Shown piece by piece: positions 1 to 8,327 of a stretch of DNA of 64,000 bases (position 1 is the first letter of the stretch; each line of letters starts with the position of its first letter). The notes beneath the pieces are model-generated. The model was not told the DNA's origin and did no database searches. It saw only the letters and a program-made list of their open reading frames with translations. This DNA is from Alloalcanivorax balearicus MACL04. GTDB taxonomy: Bacteria > Pseudomonadota > Gammaproteobacteria > Pseudomonadales > Alcanivoracaceae. A program made the translations under genes and the position numbers. The DNA is taken from NCBI RefSeq assembly GCF_025532145.1, contig NZ_ARXS01000006.1:62001-126000 (forward strand), given 5' to 3'.

Positions 1-276
1 GGATACCGAAAACCAGCGAAACGGCGAATAGATCGGCTCGGCCGTCGCGCCGCCGATGCGCACCTTGCCAAGAGGGGAAACGAAGGCCACGAGACACAGC
101 AATAACAGACCCAGGGCCGAGTAAAGGAATACCGGTGACAAGGTATGGATCAGTACGGCGTTGAGTGCGGTGGTGAAGTCGATGAAGCGCTGTTGGTCGA
201 TGGCGATCAGAGTCAGCGCCGCCAGCATGGCCGCCAGGGCTGGCCAGAAGGCAATGGGTTTGAGCCGCCGTTTCAC
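1..276 (-). CDS. BCCT-family transporter, N-terminal part
   Basis: Only the first 92 codons lie in the window; the gene runs off the left edge. Two hydrophobic stretches are visible (about residues 6-22 and 36-58), followed by the segment SPLGKVRIGG and then PFRWFSVS. This is the layout of the first helices and loop of betaine/carnitine/choline transporters, which import quaternary amines with Na+ or H+. The GTG start overlaps the stop of the upstream AraC gene (GTGA), so the two are probably translationally coupled. The start could instead be the ATG 54 bp further in. The substrate cannot be read from this fragment. Confidence 0.7.
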   Translation of the reverse strand, partial: MKRRLKPIAFWPALAAMLAALTLIAIDQQRFIDFTTALNAVLIHTLSPVFLYSALGLLLLCLVAFVSPLGKVRIGGATAEPIYSPFRWFSVS

Positions 277-1331
277 CGGAGACGATGTCGTTGACGGAGG
301 TCGCGGGGGCGCACACCGAAGCGGCGACGAAACAGGCGGCTGAAACTGGTGCTGTCGACAAAGCCGCAACGGGCGGCGATGTCGGCGATGGTTTGATGGG
401 CGGGCGCCCCCCGCAGCAGGCGCCGTACCCGGCGCAGACGGGCTTCGCGTAGATAGCCGGCCACGCTCAGGTCTTGAGCGGCGAAGGCACGGTAGAGAGT
501 GGCGCGGGAGCAGCTCAGCCGCTGGGCCAGGGTGCTGGCGTCCAGGTCCGGATCACCCAGGTGGCGGTGGATCAGTTGCCGGGCCAGGGCAAACAGCAAG
601 GCGGGCCGTTCCTTTTCCGGCCGTCGGCCGATGGTGTTCAACGTGGCAAGCGCCAAATCGATGATCTGATCCAGGATCAGGCTTTGATGTTTGATATCCA
701 GAGTGGCGCCATGGCGGGCCAGGAGCCGGAGTTGGTCATGCAGGAACGGGAACAGCGAGCTGTGGTGCAGGGTTTGTATCAACTCGCTGGGGGGCGGCGG
801 ATCACCACCCAAGGCCTGACACACCGCGTCCCGGTCCAGGGAAAGATGTAATCCCTGATGGGGGCCCCAAGCGACTCGGGACGGATGGGCGGGATCATAG
901 AACAGCAACTCTCCGGGGCCTGAGCGCAGTGCCCGGTCACCGTCCTGTTCGTGGCACCTTTCGCCGGCCAGTACCAGCCCCAGATTGACCAGCCCGCGCT
1001 CTTCCCGGCGGCAATGGTTCTGGCGGCGCCGGCCGGATACGGGATCCGATTGGTACCAATACACATCTCCGCGTGGGGCGATCAGTGCCGCGGCCCGGGC
1101 CTGAAAGCCATCGCGCTGAAGAGGGGTGGGGGTATCGGCCTCGAAGTCGTAAAACACGGTTTCCCGCCAGAAATCGTAGGCGTCCCGTGGGCGCAGAGTA
1201 TCCGTGGAAAGGGACAGAAACACACAGTCCTTGGGGCGTCCATACTCTGGGGACCAACGTCCCCGTTCCGGCGTCCACTCCCAGATGTCCGGTGTCCAAT
1301 CCCACTGCACTGCTGAACGCTGCTCGTCCAA
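273..1331 (-). CDS. AraC-family transcriptional regulator
   Basis: 352 residues. The C-terminal hundred residues form the double helix-turn-helix of AraC proteins (DLDASTLAQRLSCSRATLYR, then IADIAARCGFVDSTSFSRLF). The middle part resembles the cupin-like AraC-binding domain (around residues 50-210). The extreme N-terminus has three seven-residue tandem repeats of the type W-T/S-P-D/E. The stop overlaps the start of a BCCT transporter, so this is probably the local regulator of quaternary-amine uptake. That role is inferred from context; the effector is unknown. Confidence 0.85.
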   Translation of the reverse strand: MDEQRSAVQWDWTPDIWEWTPERGRWSPEYGRPKDCVFLSLSTDTLRPRDAYDFWRETVFYDFEADTPTPLQRDGFQARAAALIAPRGDVYWYQSDPVSGRRRQNHCRREERGLVNLGLVLAGERCHEQDGDRALRSGPGELLFYDPAHPSRVAWGPHQGLHLSLDRDAVCQALGGDPPPPSELIQTLHHSSLFPFLHDQLRLLARHGATLDIKHQSLILDQIIDLALATLNTIGRRPEKERPALLFALARQLIHRHLGDPDLDASTLAQRLSCSRATLYRAFAAQDLSVAGYLREARLRRVRRLLRGAPAHQTIADIAARCGFVDSTSFSRLFRRRFGVRPRDLRQRHRLR

Positions 1332-1444
1332 ACTTCCCCCTGCTGCAAAGCATTATTCTAGTCTTTGCTCATGTATGCCGTGAGGAAGAGTGAAAATCAA
1401 CCCGTGGCCTGGTCCGCTCCGGGGCAAGCGGGATCAACGCCCGT

Positions 1445-2314
1445 TCATGGACCGGTAAACGCAAGCAGGTCTCCGTCGCGGAAGACGAACAGAGCGCTTG
1501 ATAGCGAATAGGGTGACTCCGCCGCCATATCGGTGGCGACCCGGCGAAGTTTGCCGAGACTCTCCTCATCCTCGCTGCCACAGATCATCAGCCTGTCGCG
1601 GGCGGGAATGGCCAGAACCGGTTCGCCGGCTACCTCCAGCCGCTCACGCCAGTGTTCGAACAACAGCGCCATGCTGGCTTCGTAGTTGGTGTCCAGGGTC
1701 ACGAAATAACGGCCGTCACCGCCTTTCAGCTGAAGATGGGGCAGCCACTGTCGCTGCAGGTTGTCGAGGGCAAGCCGGTGCAGGGCCTCCCGATCACCGC
1801 CGAATTTTTCCAGCACTTCGCCGCCGACAAAGCGCATCTGTTCGCCGCTGTCTTCCACATAAGTGATCAGCAGTTCGTCGTTGCTCAGAGGGCGGGTGAG
1901 GAAAGGCATCTGCTCGGGGGTGGCGTCGGGAAACGCCTGGCGCATCTGCTCCAGAGAGGCGCCGAGCCAGGCGCGGGTCTTGATGACCGGCAGGACCACG
2001 GCTTCGTCCTGGGTTTGCGTCACCTGATCCTGGCTGCGGATATAGGTGTGGATGATCTGATCCAGGTTTTCCGGATCGTGCCGATAGGTGTCATAGGCGT
2101 TGTCCAGGAAATGGCAAATTTCCCAACCGGCTTCACTGTCCCAGCGCACCGAGAAGCGATTGGTGTCATCGGATTGGATACGCACTTCGGCGGGACCGAG
2201 AAGCTCCTTCACCGTGGCGGCATAGCGTTGCGCGAACGCTTTCGCATCAAGCAGGTTACCGTTACCGGAAGAGGGGGTCGGTTTCTTGCCGAAAAGACGT
2301 CGAAGCAATTCCAT
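1445..2314 (-). CDS. DUF1444 (YtpQ-like) family protein
   Basis: 289 residues, no signal peptide or membrane helix. The sequence resembles DUF1444/UPF0354 proteins: an N-terminal part with AYDTYRHDPENLDQIIHTYI, a central LITYVEDSGEQMRFV strand pair, and a C-terminal domain ending in ALFVFRDGDLLAFTGP. The function of the family is not established. It stands alone between the AraC gene and a repeat-rich gap. ATG start with the upstream sequence GGAGTCAGGGC. Family assignment is by eye and moderately sure. Confidence 0.6.
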   Translation of the reverse strand: MELLRRLFGKKPTPSSGNGNLLDAKAFAQRYAATVKELLGPAEVRIQSDDTNRFSVRWDSEAGWEICHFLDNAYDTYRHDPENLDQIIHTYIRSQDQVTQTQDEAVVLPVIKTRAWLGASLEQMRQAFPDATPEQMPFLTRPLSNDELLITYVEDSGEQMRFVGGEVLEKFGGDREALHRLALDNLQRQWLPHLQLKGGDGRYFVTLDTNYEASMALLFEHWRERLEVAGEPVLAIPARDRLMICGSEDEESLGKLRRVATDMAAESPYSLSSALFVFRDGDLLAFTGP

Positions 2315-2412
2315 GCCCTGACTCCTTTACCCTTGGCGGGGTTGTCATCCTGTGGAGTGGACAGCATACGCTAAAGATGGCGTGCCTCTCAGCCATAAAC
2401 TCAGAGGTCGCT

Positions 2413-2500
2413 ACGAAGCCGCTGTGGGAGCTTGCCTGCAAGCGAATGGGTTCCGGCACCAAAAGATTCGCTTGCAGGCAAGCTCCCACAGCGGCTTCGT
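2413..2500. repeat. REP-type inverted repeat, copy 1
   Basis: Two perfectly complementary 35-bp arms (2413-2447 and 2466-2500) separated by 18 bp. Each arm carries the block CTGTGGGAGC followed by the inner palindrome GCTTGCCTGCAAGC and ends in GAAT. This is the best-preserved of about ten related elements in the window. Confidence 0.9.
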
Positions 2501-2524
2501 GATTCAGTCTGTTGTGTCCCCGAT

Positions 2525-2632
2525 GGAGGGTGACCGCCATGGACGGCGGTCATAAATAAATCGTCAGGAACGATTTTTAACGTCACTCCAGTGACGGCCC
2601 GGAGGGTGACCGCCATGGACGGCGGTCATAAA
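2525..2632. repeat. Duplicated 32-bp hairpin unit
   Basis: The unit starting GGAGGGTGACCGCC and ending GGCGGTCATAAA occurs identically at 2525-2556 and 2601-2632. Its core GACCGCC-ATGGAC-GGCGGTC is a hairpin. Between the copies lie two more small hairpins, at about 2559-2577 (AATCG/CGATT followed by T residues) and 2581-2596 (CGTCAC-TCCA-GTGACG). Confidence 0.85.
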
Positions 2633-2634
2633 AA

Positions 2635-2653
2635 ACCCCGCGCGAGGCGGGGT
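2635..2653 (-). terminator. Intrinsic terminator of fpr
   Basis: ACCCCGC (2635-2641) pairs with GCGGGGT (2647-2653) around a 5-nt loop. On the minus strand the stem is followed by a run of T residues. It lies about 30 bp after the fpr stop codon. Confidence 0.85.
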
Positions 2654-2682
2654 CAAAAGAGCAGATTCAGCGCTTGGAGCAA

Positions 2683-3459
2683 TTACTTTTCCACGAAGGC
2701 CCGTTCAATCACGTATTCGTGGATATGGCCGCCGCGGCTCTCACGGAAGCCCCAGCCATCCAGAAGACTGGTGAGATCCTTGAGCATGGCCGGGCTGCCG
2801 CACAGCATGAAACGATCTTCTTCCAGGCTGGGTTGGGGCAGACCCAGATCCTCGAAGATTTTCCCGGAGTCCATCAGATGGGTGAGCCGGCCCTGGTTGC
2901 GGAACGGTTCCCGGGTGACGGTCGGGTAGTACTTCAGCTTGCCCTGGATCATGTCACCGAAGAACTCGTTGTTGGGCAGTTCATCCTGGATCATGTCCTG
3001 ATAGGCCAGTTCGGAAACGAAGCGCACACCGTGGGTCAGGATCACCTGGTCGAAGCGCTCGTAGATTTCCGGATCCTTGATGATGCTCAGGAACGGCGCC
3101 AACCCGGTACCGGTGGACAGCAGCCACAGACGTTTGCCCGGCAGCAGGTGGTCCGCCACCAGGGTCCCGGTGGGTTTGCGGCTCACATAGATTTTGTCGC
3201 CCGGCTTGATTTTCTGTAGCTGGGAAGTGAGCGGGCCATCCGGCACCTTGATGCTGAAGAACTCCAGCTCTTCCTCATGGTTGGCGCTGGCGATGGAATA
3301 GGCGCGCAGCAGAGGACGACCGTTGTCCTGTTCCAGACCGATCATGGTGAAATGACCGTTCTTGAAGCGGAAGCCCGGGTCGCGGCTGGTGGTAAAACTG
3401 AACAACGTGTCGTTCCAGTGCCGAACACTGGTGACCGTTTCGGTATTCAGATTCGACAT
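2683..3459 (-). CDS. fpr: Ferredoxin--NADP+ reductase
   Basis: 258 residues, the usual length of bacterial Fpr. The FAD-binding motif RAYSIAS is at about residues 53-59. The nucleotide-binding motif STGTGLAPFLS is near 115, and the C-terminal MLCGSPAML is the NADP-binding segment. The enzyme moves electrons between NADPH and ferredoxin or flavodoxin, typically to support oxidative-stress defence and Fe-S repair. It is divergent from a LysR gene with two palindromes between them, the same arrangement as fprA/finR in Pseudomonas. Confidence 0.95.
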   Translation of the reverse strand: MSNLNTETVTSVRHWNDTLFSFTTSRDPGFRFKNGHFTMIGLEQDNGRPLLRAYSIASANHEEELEFFSIKVPDGPLTSQLQKIKPGDKIYVSRKPTGTLVADHLLPGKRLWLLSTGTGLAPFLSIIKDPEIYERFDQVILTHGVRFVSELAYQDMIQDELPNNEFFGDMIQGKLKYYPTVTREPFRNQGRLTHLMDSGKIFEDLGLPQPSLEEDRFMLCGSPAMLKDLTSLLDGWGFRESRGGHIHEYVIERAFVEK

Positions 3460-3515
3460 AAGTTAATACGCCTTTATTCCAAAATACTTTAGTTGATGAG
3501 AATGTAACCGTTTCG

Positions 3516-3555
3516 CCGATATCGGTAAAATGGGTTGTACCGATATTTGATATCG
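3516..3555. promoter_or_regulatory. Putative FinR operator between fpr and the LysR gene
   Basis: Two perfect palindromes sit in the divergent gap: CCGATATCGG at 3516-3525 and CGATAT-TTG-ATATCG at 3541-3555. Their centres are about 27 bp apart, and each lies close to one of the two start codons. LysR-type regulators bind such dyads. The assignment to this regulator is inferred from position. Confidence 0.6.
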
Positions 3556-3570
3556 ACTTTGGTGATAACA

Positions 3571-4455
3571 ATGAGATACACCCTGCGACAACTGGAGGTG
3601 TTCCTCGCCGTGGCCCATCACGAGAACGTGAGCCGGGCGGCACGGGATCTGAACATGTCCCAGTCCGCCGCTTCCGGCGCTCTCAAGGAGCTGGAAACCC
3701 AGTTCGATATCAAGCTGTTCGAACGCGCCGGTAAAAAGCTGCGGCTCAACGAACTGGGACGCCAGCTTTGGCCCAGAGCGGAAGCGCTGTTGGGGCAGGC
3801 CCGGGATCTGGAGTCCGGTTTGCAGGCTCACCAGGAGTTGGGGCGCCTCAAGGTCGGGGCCACACTGACCATCGGTAACTACCTGGCGGTGAATATCATG
3901 GCTCGGTATATGGCGGAACAGCCCGGGGCCCAGGTGAAACTGGAAGTGGCGAATACCGCCACGATCGTCGACCGGGTCCTGGCCTTCGATCTGGATTTGG
4001 GGTTGATCGAAGGGGAAATCAACCATACCGACCTGGAGTTATTGCCCTGGCGAGAGGACGAACTGGTGGTGTTCTGCGCCCCTGATCACCCCCTGGCGAA
4101 GCAGGAAACGCTGTCCGACCAAGACCTTTTGGCCGCCACCTGGATCGTGCGGGAGCCCGGTTCCGGTACCCGTCAGACCTTTGAAAGGGCCATGCACGGC
4201 CTTCTACCCGGTCTGAAACTGTCGCTCGAACTGGAGCACACCGAAGCGATCAAACGGGCGGTGGAGGCCGGGCTGGGGATCAGCTGCTTGTCCCGGGTGT
4301 CACTGCGGGAGGCGTTTCGGCGCGGTTCCCTGGTGCCTCTGACCGTGCCGGGGCGGGATTTCAGTCGTGAGTTCTATTTTGTATTGCATCGGCAGAAATA
4401 CCGCAGTCCCGGCGTCGAGCGCTGGTTGGAGCTGTGCCGGCAATCGCCGGAATGA
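3571..4455 (+). CDS. finR: LysR-type regulator, FinR-like
   Basis: 294 residues from ATG 3571, which places the family-typical MRYTLRQLEVFLAVAHHEN at the N-terminus. An upstream in-frame TTG at 3535 would add 12 atypical residues and overlap the operator, so it was not chosen. The winged helix-turn-helix covers residues 1-60 (NVSRAARDLNMSQSAASGAL), followed by a LysR substrate domain. In Pseudomonas putida FinR activates the divergent fpr under oxidative stress. The same job is inferred here from the gene pair and the shared operator region. Confidence 0.8.
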   Translation: MRYTLRQLEVFLAVAHHENVSRAARDLNMSQSAASGALKELETQFDIKLFERAGKKLRLNELGRQLWPRAEALLGQARDLESGLQAHQELGRLKVGATLTIGNYLAVNIMARYMAEQPGAQVKLEVANTATIVDRVLAFDLDLGLIEGEINHTDLELLPWREDELVVFCAPDHPLAKQETLSDQDLLAATWIVREPGSGTRQTFERAMHGLLPGLKLSLELEHTEAIKRAVEAGLGISCLSRVSLREAFRRGSLVPLTVPGRDFSREFYFVLHRQKYRSPGVERWLELCRQSPE

Positions 4456-4462
4456 GAGGGGA

Positions 4463-4533
4463 ATTCGCGGCCAAGGCCGCTTCCCACAGCGGTTCCATAG
4501 TTCCCTCTGTGGGAAGCGGCCTTGGCCGCGAAT
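4463..4533. repeat. REP-type inverted repeat, copy 2
   Basis: Perfect 27-bp arms at 4463-4489 and 4507-4533 with a 17-bp spacer. The inner palindrome is GCGGCCAAGGCCGC instead of the one in copy 1, but the flanking CCCACAG and GAAT blocks are the same. Confidence 0.9.
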
Positions 4534-4588
4534 GGCCTGTAAACGAGAGCCGCCCCACAATAGTGGTCCATGGGCCGTGATAAAACGA

Positions 4589-5389
4589 TCAGGGCAGGTA
4601 GCGCTCGCGAATCAGGCCGTCCAGCTTGTTCCAGGGCACGGTCAGTTCCGGCTGGCCCATGGCGTAGGGGGCGATGCTGTAAACATTGTAGAGCAGCGCC
4701 ACGCCCTGGTCGGTGATATGGAAATCGCCGGTTTGCAGGAAGGGCCAGGTGTCGCGAAAGTCCTTGTCGGCTTCGATGTCATTCGCCAGCCATTGTTGAT
4801 GCACCTCGGCGGCGGCTTTCCAGAAAGCGTCTTCCTGCCCCGGTTGTAACACGTCCTGCAATGTGGCGCGCCGTTGTTCCCGGCGGTCCCAGTTCAGTAA
4901 TTGCACCACCGGCATGCCATGGGCCCCACCGGTGATTTCATAGCTGTCGAGCTGCAAGGTGACCAGCCCGGCGCGCTCCCCCAGCAGCGACACTTTTGAG
5001 TTGAGCTCCCAGCCCATGCTCTCCACTTCCGCCGCTTCCCTGGCATCGGACAGGAAGCCGTCCGCCACCGCCGCGAAAGAAGAGGCTCCGTCATCGGCGC
5101 CATTGCTTAGCTGCTCAAGCAGGGTGCTTTCCAAAGTCCGGGTAAGAGGGGCGTCTTCGGGGAAGGTGAGCCACTGCAAATCCACCTTGGAGCAAGGGTC
5201 GTCCGGACAGGACTCGCTTTCGCGGGTCAGGGTTTGCGATTTCGAGGTCAGCGGTGCGTCGTCGGGCTGGTCCGGATTGGCCGCCTCGGCGTCCTGGCCG
5301 GGTGCCGTGCCGGATTGGGCGGGGGCATCGCTGTCGCCGCAGCTGACGAGTAACAGCGCGAGTGTCACGGTGGAGAGCAGGAGGCGCAT
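4589..5389 (-). CDS. Lipoprotein with DUF3298-type domain
   Basis: 266 residues when started at ATG 5389, where the lipoprotein signal MRLLLSTVTLALLLVSCGDSD begins (lipobox LVSC, Cys at 17). Upstream in-frame codons are arginine-rich and unlikely to be translated. After a low-complexity acidic linker, the body contains YEITGGAHGMPV, LNWDRREQRRATLQDVL and a C-terminal segment like the DUF3298/DUF4163 domain found in RsiV-like envelope proteins. These proteins are exported; a catalytic role is not established. It stands alone between the finR region and a divergent small periplasmic protein. Confidence 0.7.
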   Translation of the reverse strand: MRLLLSTVTLALLLVSCGDSDAPAQSGTAPGQDAEAANPDQPDDAPLTSKSQTLTRESESCPDDPCSKVDLQWLTFPEDAPLTRTLESTLLEQLSNGADDGASSFAAVADGFLSDAREAAEVESMGWELNSKVSLLGERAGLVTLQLDSYEITGGAHGMPVVQLLNWDRREQRRATLQDVLQPGQEDAFWKAAAEVHQQWLANDIEADKDFRDTWPFLQTGDFHITDQGVALLYNVYSIAPYAMGQPELTVPWNKLDGLIRERYLP

Positions 5390-5555
5390 AACCGGGTCCT
5401 TGGTTGTGGTGGCGGAAGCCTCAGTGTGCCGCAATGTCGTAAGAGGGAAAAGACGAGCGCGGCGGCGTGGAGATCTTGAACAGGCTCTTACAGTCTTTTG
5501 CACGAAAGAGCTGCGCAAATGGGCACAATAGGGGCTGTGCTATAGGAGAGTTTTT

Positions 5556-6056
5556 ATGCGTCATTCCCTGTTGATGGCGGCGACGTTGATGGTGGCGACG
5601 ACCTCGCTGAGCTGGGCGCAAAGCGACACCACCGAAGGCGTCCCCAATGTGAAGCAGCCTGACCAGGAAAACGTTCAGGCGCAGTTGAACGACACCTGGC
5701 AGGAAATCCGCAACTATGGCGTGGAGCAAAAGGAACGTGCTCTTGAGGCGGCTCGTCAGGGTCTCGACATGCTGGACGAGAACATCGACGAGCTGCAGAA
5801 AGACATGGACGAGGGCTGGGACACACTGTCCGAGCAGGCCCGGGCGAACAAGGAGCAGGCGCTGGAGAACCTGAAGAAACAGCGCGAGGAACTGGGCAAG
5901 GGATACAGCGAACTTCAGGAGGCCACCCGCGGAAACTGGGAGGCGGCGAAGAGCCGTTTTGGTCAGGCGTGGGAGGCCGCCAAGGACGGTTGGCGGGAAC
6001 TGACCAAGCCGGCGGAAAAAAGCGACGCCGAGGATGACGGCACTATTTCCATATAA
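5556..6056 (+). CDS. Periplasmic coiled-coil protein
   Basis: 166 residues with a clear signal peptide (MRHSLLMAATLMVATTSLSWA, probable cleavage after SWA). The mature protein is almost entirely charged helix: about residues 40-145 form long heptad-like stretches rich in Glu, Lys, Gln and Ala. No catalytic motif is visible. Strong ribosome site AGGAG 8 bp before the ATG. I do not recognise a named family. It could be an apolipoprotein-like helical envelope or stress protein. Confidence 0.75.
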   Translation: MRHSLLMAATLMVATTSLSWAQSDTTEGVPNVKQPDQENVQAQLNDTWQEIRNYGVEQKERALEAARQGLDMLDENIDELQKDMDEGWDTLSEQARANKEQALENLKKQREELGKGYSELQEATRGNWEAAKSRFGQAWEAAKDGWRELTKPAEKSDAEDDGTISI

Positions 6057-6105
6057 AGGTGAGGCCTTGTGGTCGATTGACCGCTGTTACCCCGCAATTG
6101 TGCAA

Positions 6106-6127
6106 CAGCCCACTTAATGCTGGGCTG
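6106..6127. other. Hairpin after the coiled-coil gene
   Basis: CAGCCCA (6106-6112) pairs with TGGGCTG (6121-6127). No T-run follows, so it is only a weak candidate terminator for the preceding gene. It directly abuts REP copy 3. Confidence 0.45.
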
Positions 6128-6199
6128 ATTCGCTGCCAAGGCAGCTTCCCACAGAGAGGTGCCACGAAGCCGCTGTGGGAAGCTGCCTTGGCAGCGAAT
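6128..6199. repeat. REP-type inverted repeat, copy 3
   Basis: 27-bp perfect arms at 6128-6154 and 6173-6199. The inner palindrome is GCTGCCAAGGCAGC. It lies between the convergent coiled-coil gene and recG. Confidence 0.9.
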
Positions 6200-6204
6200 A
6201 CAGC

Positions 6205-8277
6205 CTAAATATCCGCGTAGTCCTCGCCGCCGTTGAGCCAGCGGCGCAGTAAACGTTCCACTCGCCCCGGGTGGTGTTCCAACAGTGTCTCGGCCAGCTC
6301 GCGGGCCGGCTCCATCAGGGCTTCGTCGCGAACCAGATCGGCGATCCGGAAGGCCAGCTCCCCGGTCTGCCGGGTGCCGAGCCACTCTCCGGGTCCGCGC
6401 AGTTTCAGATCTTCCTCGGCGATGACGAAACCGTCGGTGGTCTCCCGCATCACCGCCAGTCGCCGCTTGGCGGTCTGCGACAGCGGGATCTGATACAGCA
6501 GCAGGCAGTAGCTCTGGCCGCCACCCCGGCCCACCCGGCCACGGAGCTGGTGTAACTGCGCCAGCCCCAGACGTTCCGCGTTCTCCATCACCATCAGGGT
6601 GGCATTGGGCACGTCCACGCCCACCTCGATAACCGTGGTGGCGACGAGCAGGTGTGCTTCGCCGGCGGCGAAGCGGGCCATTCGCTGCGCCTTGTCTTTT
6701 GCTTTCAGGCGGCCGTGCACCAGCTCCACGTTGAGTTCTGGCAGTGCTTCGCGCAGCGCCTCGAAGGCCGCTTCCGCCGCCTGAGCCTGTAACTCGTCGG
6801 ATTCCTCGATCAGAGTGCATACCCAGTAGGCCTGGGCGCCCTCCAGACAGGCGGAACGAATCCGCGCAATCACATCGTCACGGCGTGAAGCGGGCAGCAC
6901 CAGGGTTTGAATCGGCTTGCGCCCCGGTGGCATCTCATCGATCACCGAGGTGTCCAGATCGCCGTAGACGCTCATCGCCAGGGTGCGGGGAATCGGCGTG
7001 GCGGTGAGGGTGAGCTGGTGCGGCACCTGATTGCCGAAACGGCCTTTCTCCCGCAGCGCCAGCCGCTGCTGCACGCCAAAGCGGTGCTGTTCGTCGATGA
7101 TGATCAGCCCGAGCCGCTGGAAGGCCACCGCGTCCTGGAACAACGCGTGCGTGCCCACCACCATGGCGGCACTGCCATCGGCCAGTGCCGCCAGATTTTC
7201 CCGGCGCGCTTTCTGGCCCAGGCTGCCGGCCAGCCAGTGCACCGGAATCCCCAGCGGTGCCAGCCAGTGCTCGAAGTTGGCCCGGTGTTGTTCCGCCAGC
7301 AACTCGGTGGGTGCCATCAGCGCCACCTGATAGCCCGACTCGATGGCGGTCAGCGCCGCCGCCGCCGCCACCAGCGTCTTGCCCGAGCCCACGTCGCCTT
7401 GCAGTAATCGCAGCATGGGGTGATCCCGGCGCAGATCGGCGCCGATTTCCTCGATCACCCGGTCCTGCGCGCCGGTGAGTGCGAACGGCAGGCCTTGCAG
7501 CAGCTTCCGCAGCAGGCGGTCGCCGTCGAGAACCGGCGCTGCCAGGGTCTTCTGCCCGGCCCGTTTGGACAGCATGCCCAATTGGTGGGCCACCATTTCC
7601 TCCATCACCAGCCGTTTCACCGCCGGGTGGTTGCCGTCCAGCAGCAGATCCACCGGGTCATCGGGGCCGGGGTGATGGAGCATTTCCAAAGCGTTGGCGA
7701 GACTGGGAAGGTGGCGCTGATCCAGCAGATCGGAAGGAATCAACTCCTCGGGAGTGTGCTGGTGCAGGATATCCAGCGCCTGGCCGGCCAGATTGCGCAG
7801 CTGCCGCTGGCTGACGCCCTCGGTGGTGGGATAGACCGGGGTCAGCGCCCGCTCCAGCGGCGGCAGCTCCGGGCCGAGCTGATACTCGGGGTGATAGAAC
7901 TCCAGGCCGGCGGCGCCGGGACGGGGCTCGCCATAAACCCGGATCGGGCGGCCTTTTTCCAGATTGTTCTTTTGCGCGGCGCTGAAGTGATAAAAGCGCA
8001 GGGACACCAGGCCGGTGCCGTCGGCCACCTTGCACAGCAGCGAGCGGCGCTTGCCGAACACCACATCGGCGGCCAGGACCTCGCCCTCGATCACCACGCC
8101 CTGTTCCGGGCGCAAAGCGCCGATGGGCGTGATACGGGTACGGTCCTCGTAACGGAACGGCAAATGGAAGAGCACGTCTTCCACCGTGCTCAAGCCCAGA
8201 CGTTCCAGTTTTTCTGCGGCTCTGGGGCCGACCCCCTTGAGCCGGGACAGGCCCATCTCCGCCAGTGATACCGCCAT
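6205..8277 (-). CDS. recG: ATP-dependent DNA helicase RecG
   Basis: 690 residues, full length. An N-terminal wedge/OB domain (about 1-230) precedes a superfamily 2 helicase core. Visible motifs are LLQGDVGSGKTLVAAAA (Walker A), IIIDEQHRFGVQQR (the DEQH box typical of RecG), LTATPIPRTLAMSVYGDLD and the C-terminal VIEVGVDVPNATLM with LHQLRGRVGRG. RecG remodels stalled replication forks and Holliday junctions. It is followed in the same direction on the left only by a repeat. oxyR lies upstream, as in Pseudomonas. Confidence 0.97.
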   Translation of the reverse strand: MAVSLAEMGLSRLKGVGPRAAEKLERLGLSTVEDVLFHLPFRYEDRTRITPIGALRPEQGVVIEGEVLAADVVFGKRRSLLCKVADGTGLVSLRFYHFSAAQKNNLEKGRPIRVYGEPRPGAAGLEFYHPEYQLGPELPPLERALTPVYPTTEGVSQRQLRNLAGQALDILHQHTPEELIPSDLLDQRHLPSLANALEMLHHPGPDDPVDLLLDGNHPAVKRLVMEEMVAHQLGMLSKRAGQKTLAAPVLDGDRLLRKLLQGLPFALTGAQDRVIEEIGADLRRDHPMLRLLQGDVGSGKTLVAAAAALTAIESGYQVALMAPTELLAEQHRANFEHWLAPLGIPVHWLAGSLGQKARRENLAALADGSAAMVVGTHALFQDAVAFQRLGLIIIDEQHRFGVQQRLALREKGRFGNQVPHQLTLTATPIPRTLAMSVYGDLDTSVIDEMPPGRKPIQTLVLPASRRDDVIARIRSACLEGAQAYWVCTLIEESDELQAQAAEAAFEALREALPELNVELVHGRLKAKDKAQRMARFAAGEAHLLVATTVIEVGVDVPNATLMVMENAERLGLAQLHQLRGRVGRGGGQSYCLLLYQIPLSQTAKRRLAVMRETTDGFVIAEEDLKLRGPGEWLGTRQTGELAFRIADLVRDEALMEPARELAETLLEHHPGRVERLLRRWLNGGEDYADI

Positions 8278-8327
8278 CGCTCGCTATGTCGTCGCAGTGA
8301 ATGGGGGGCGGCGCGGAGAGCCGGGTC

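Larger units (their letters stand above)
2315..2682. other. Repeat-rich intergenic region
   Basis: This 368-bp gap has no credible gene. It contains a perfect REP-type inverted repeat, then a cluster of five short hairpins including two identical copies of a 32-bp unit, and the intrinsic terminator of fpr. The items are listed separately. Confidence 0.8.

Noticed and set aside
2413-2500. Possible CRISPR repeats
   Set aside because: The repeated units are inverted, scattered singly through the window and have no regular spacers or cas genes; they are REP-type elements.
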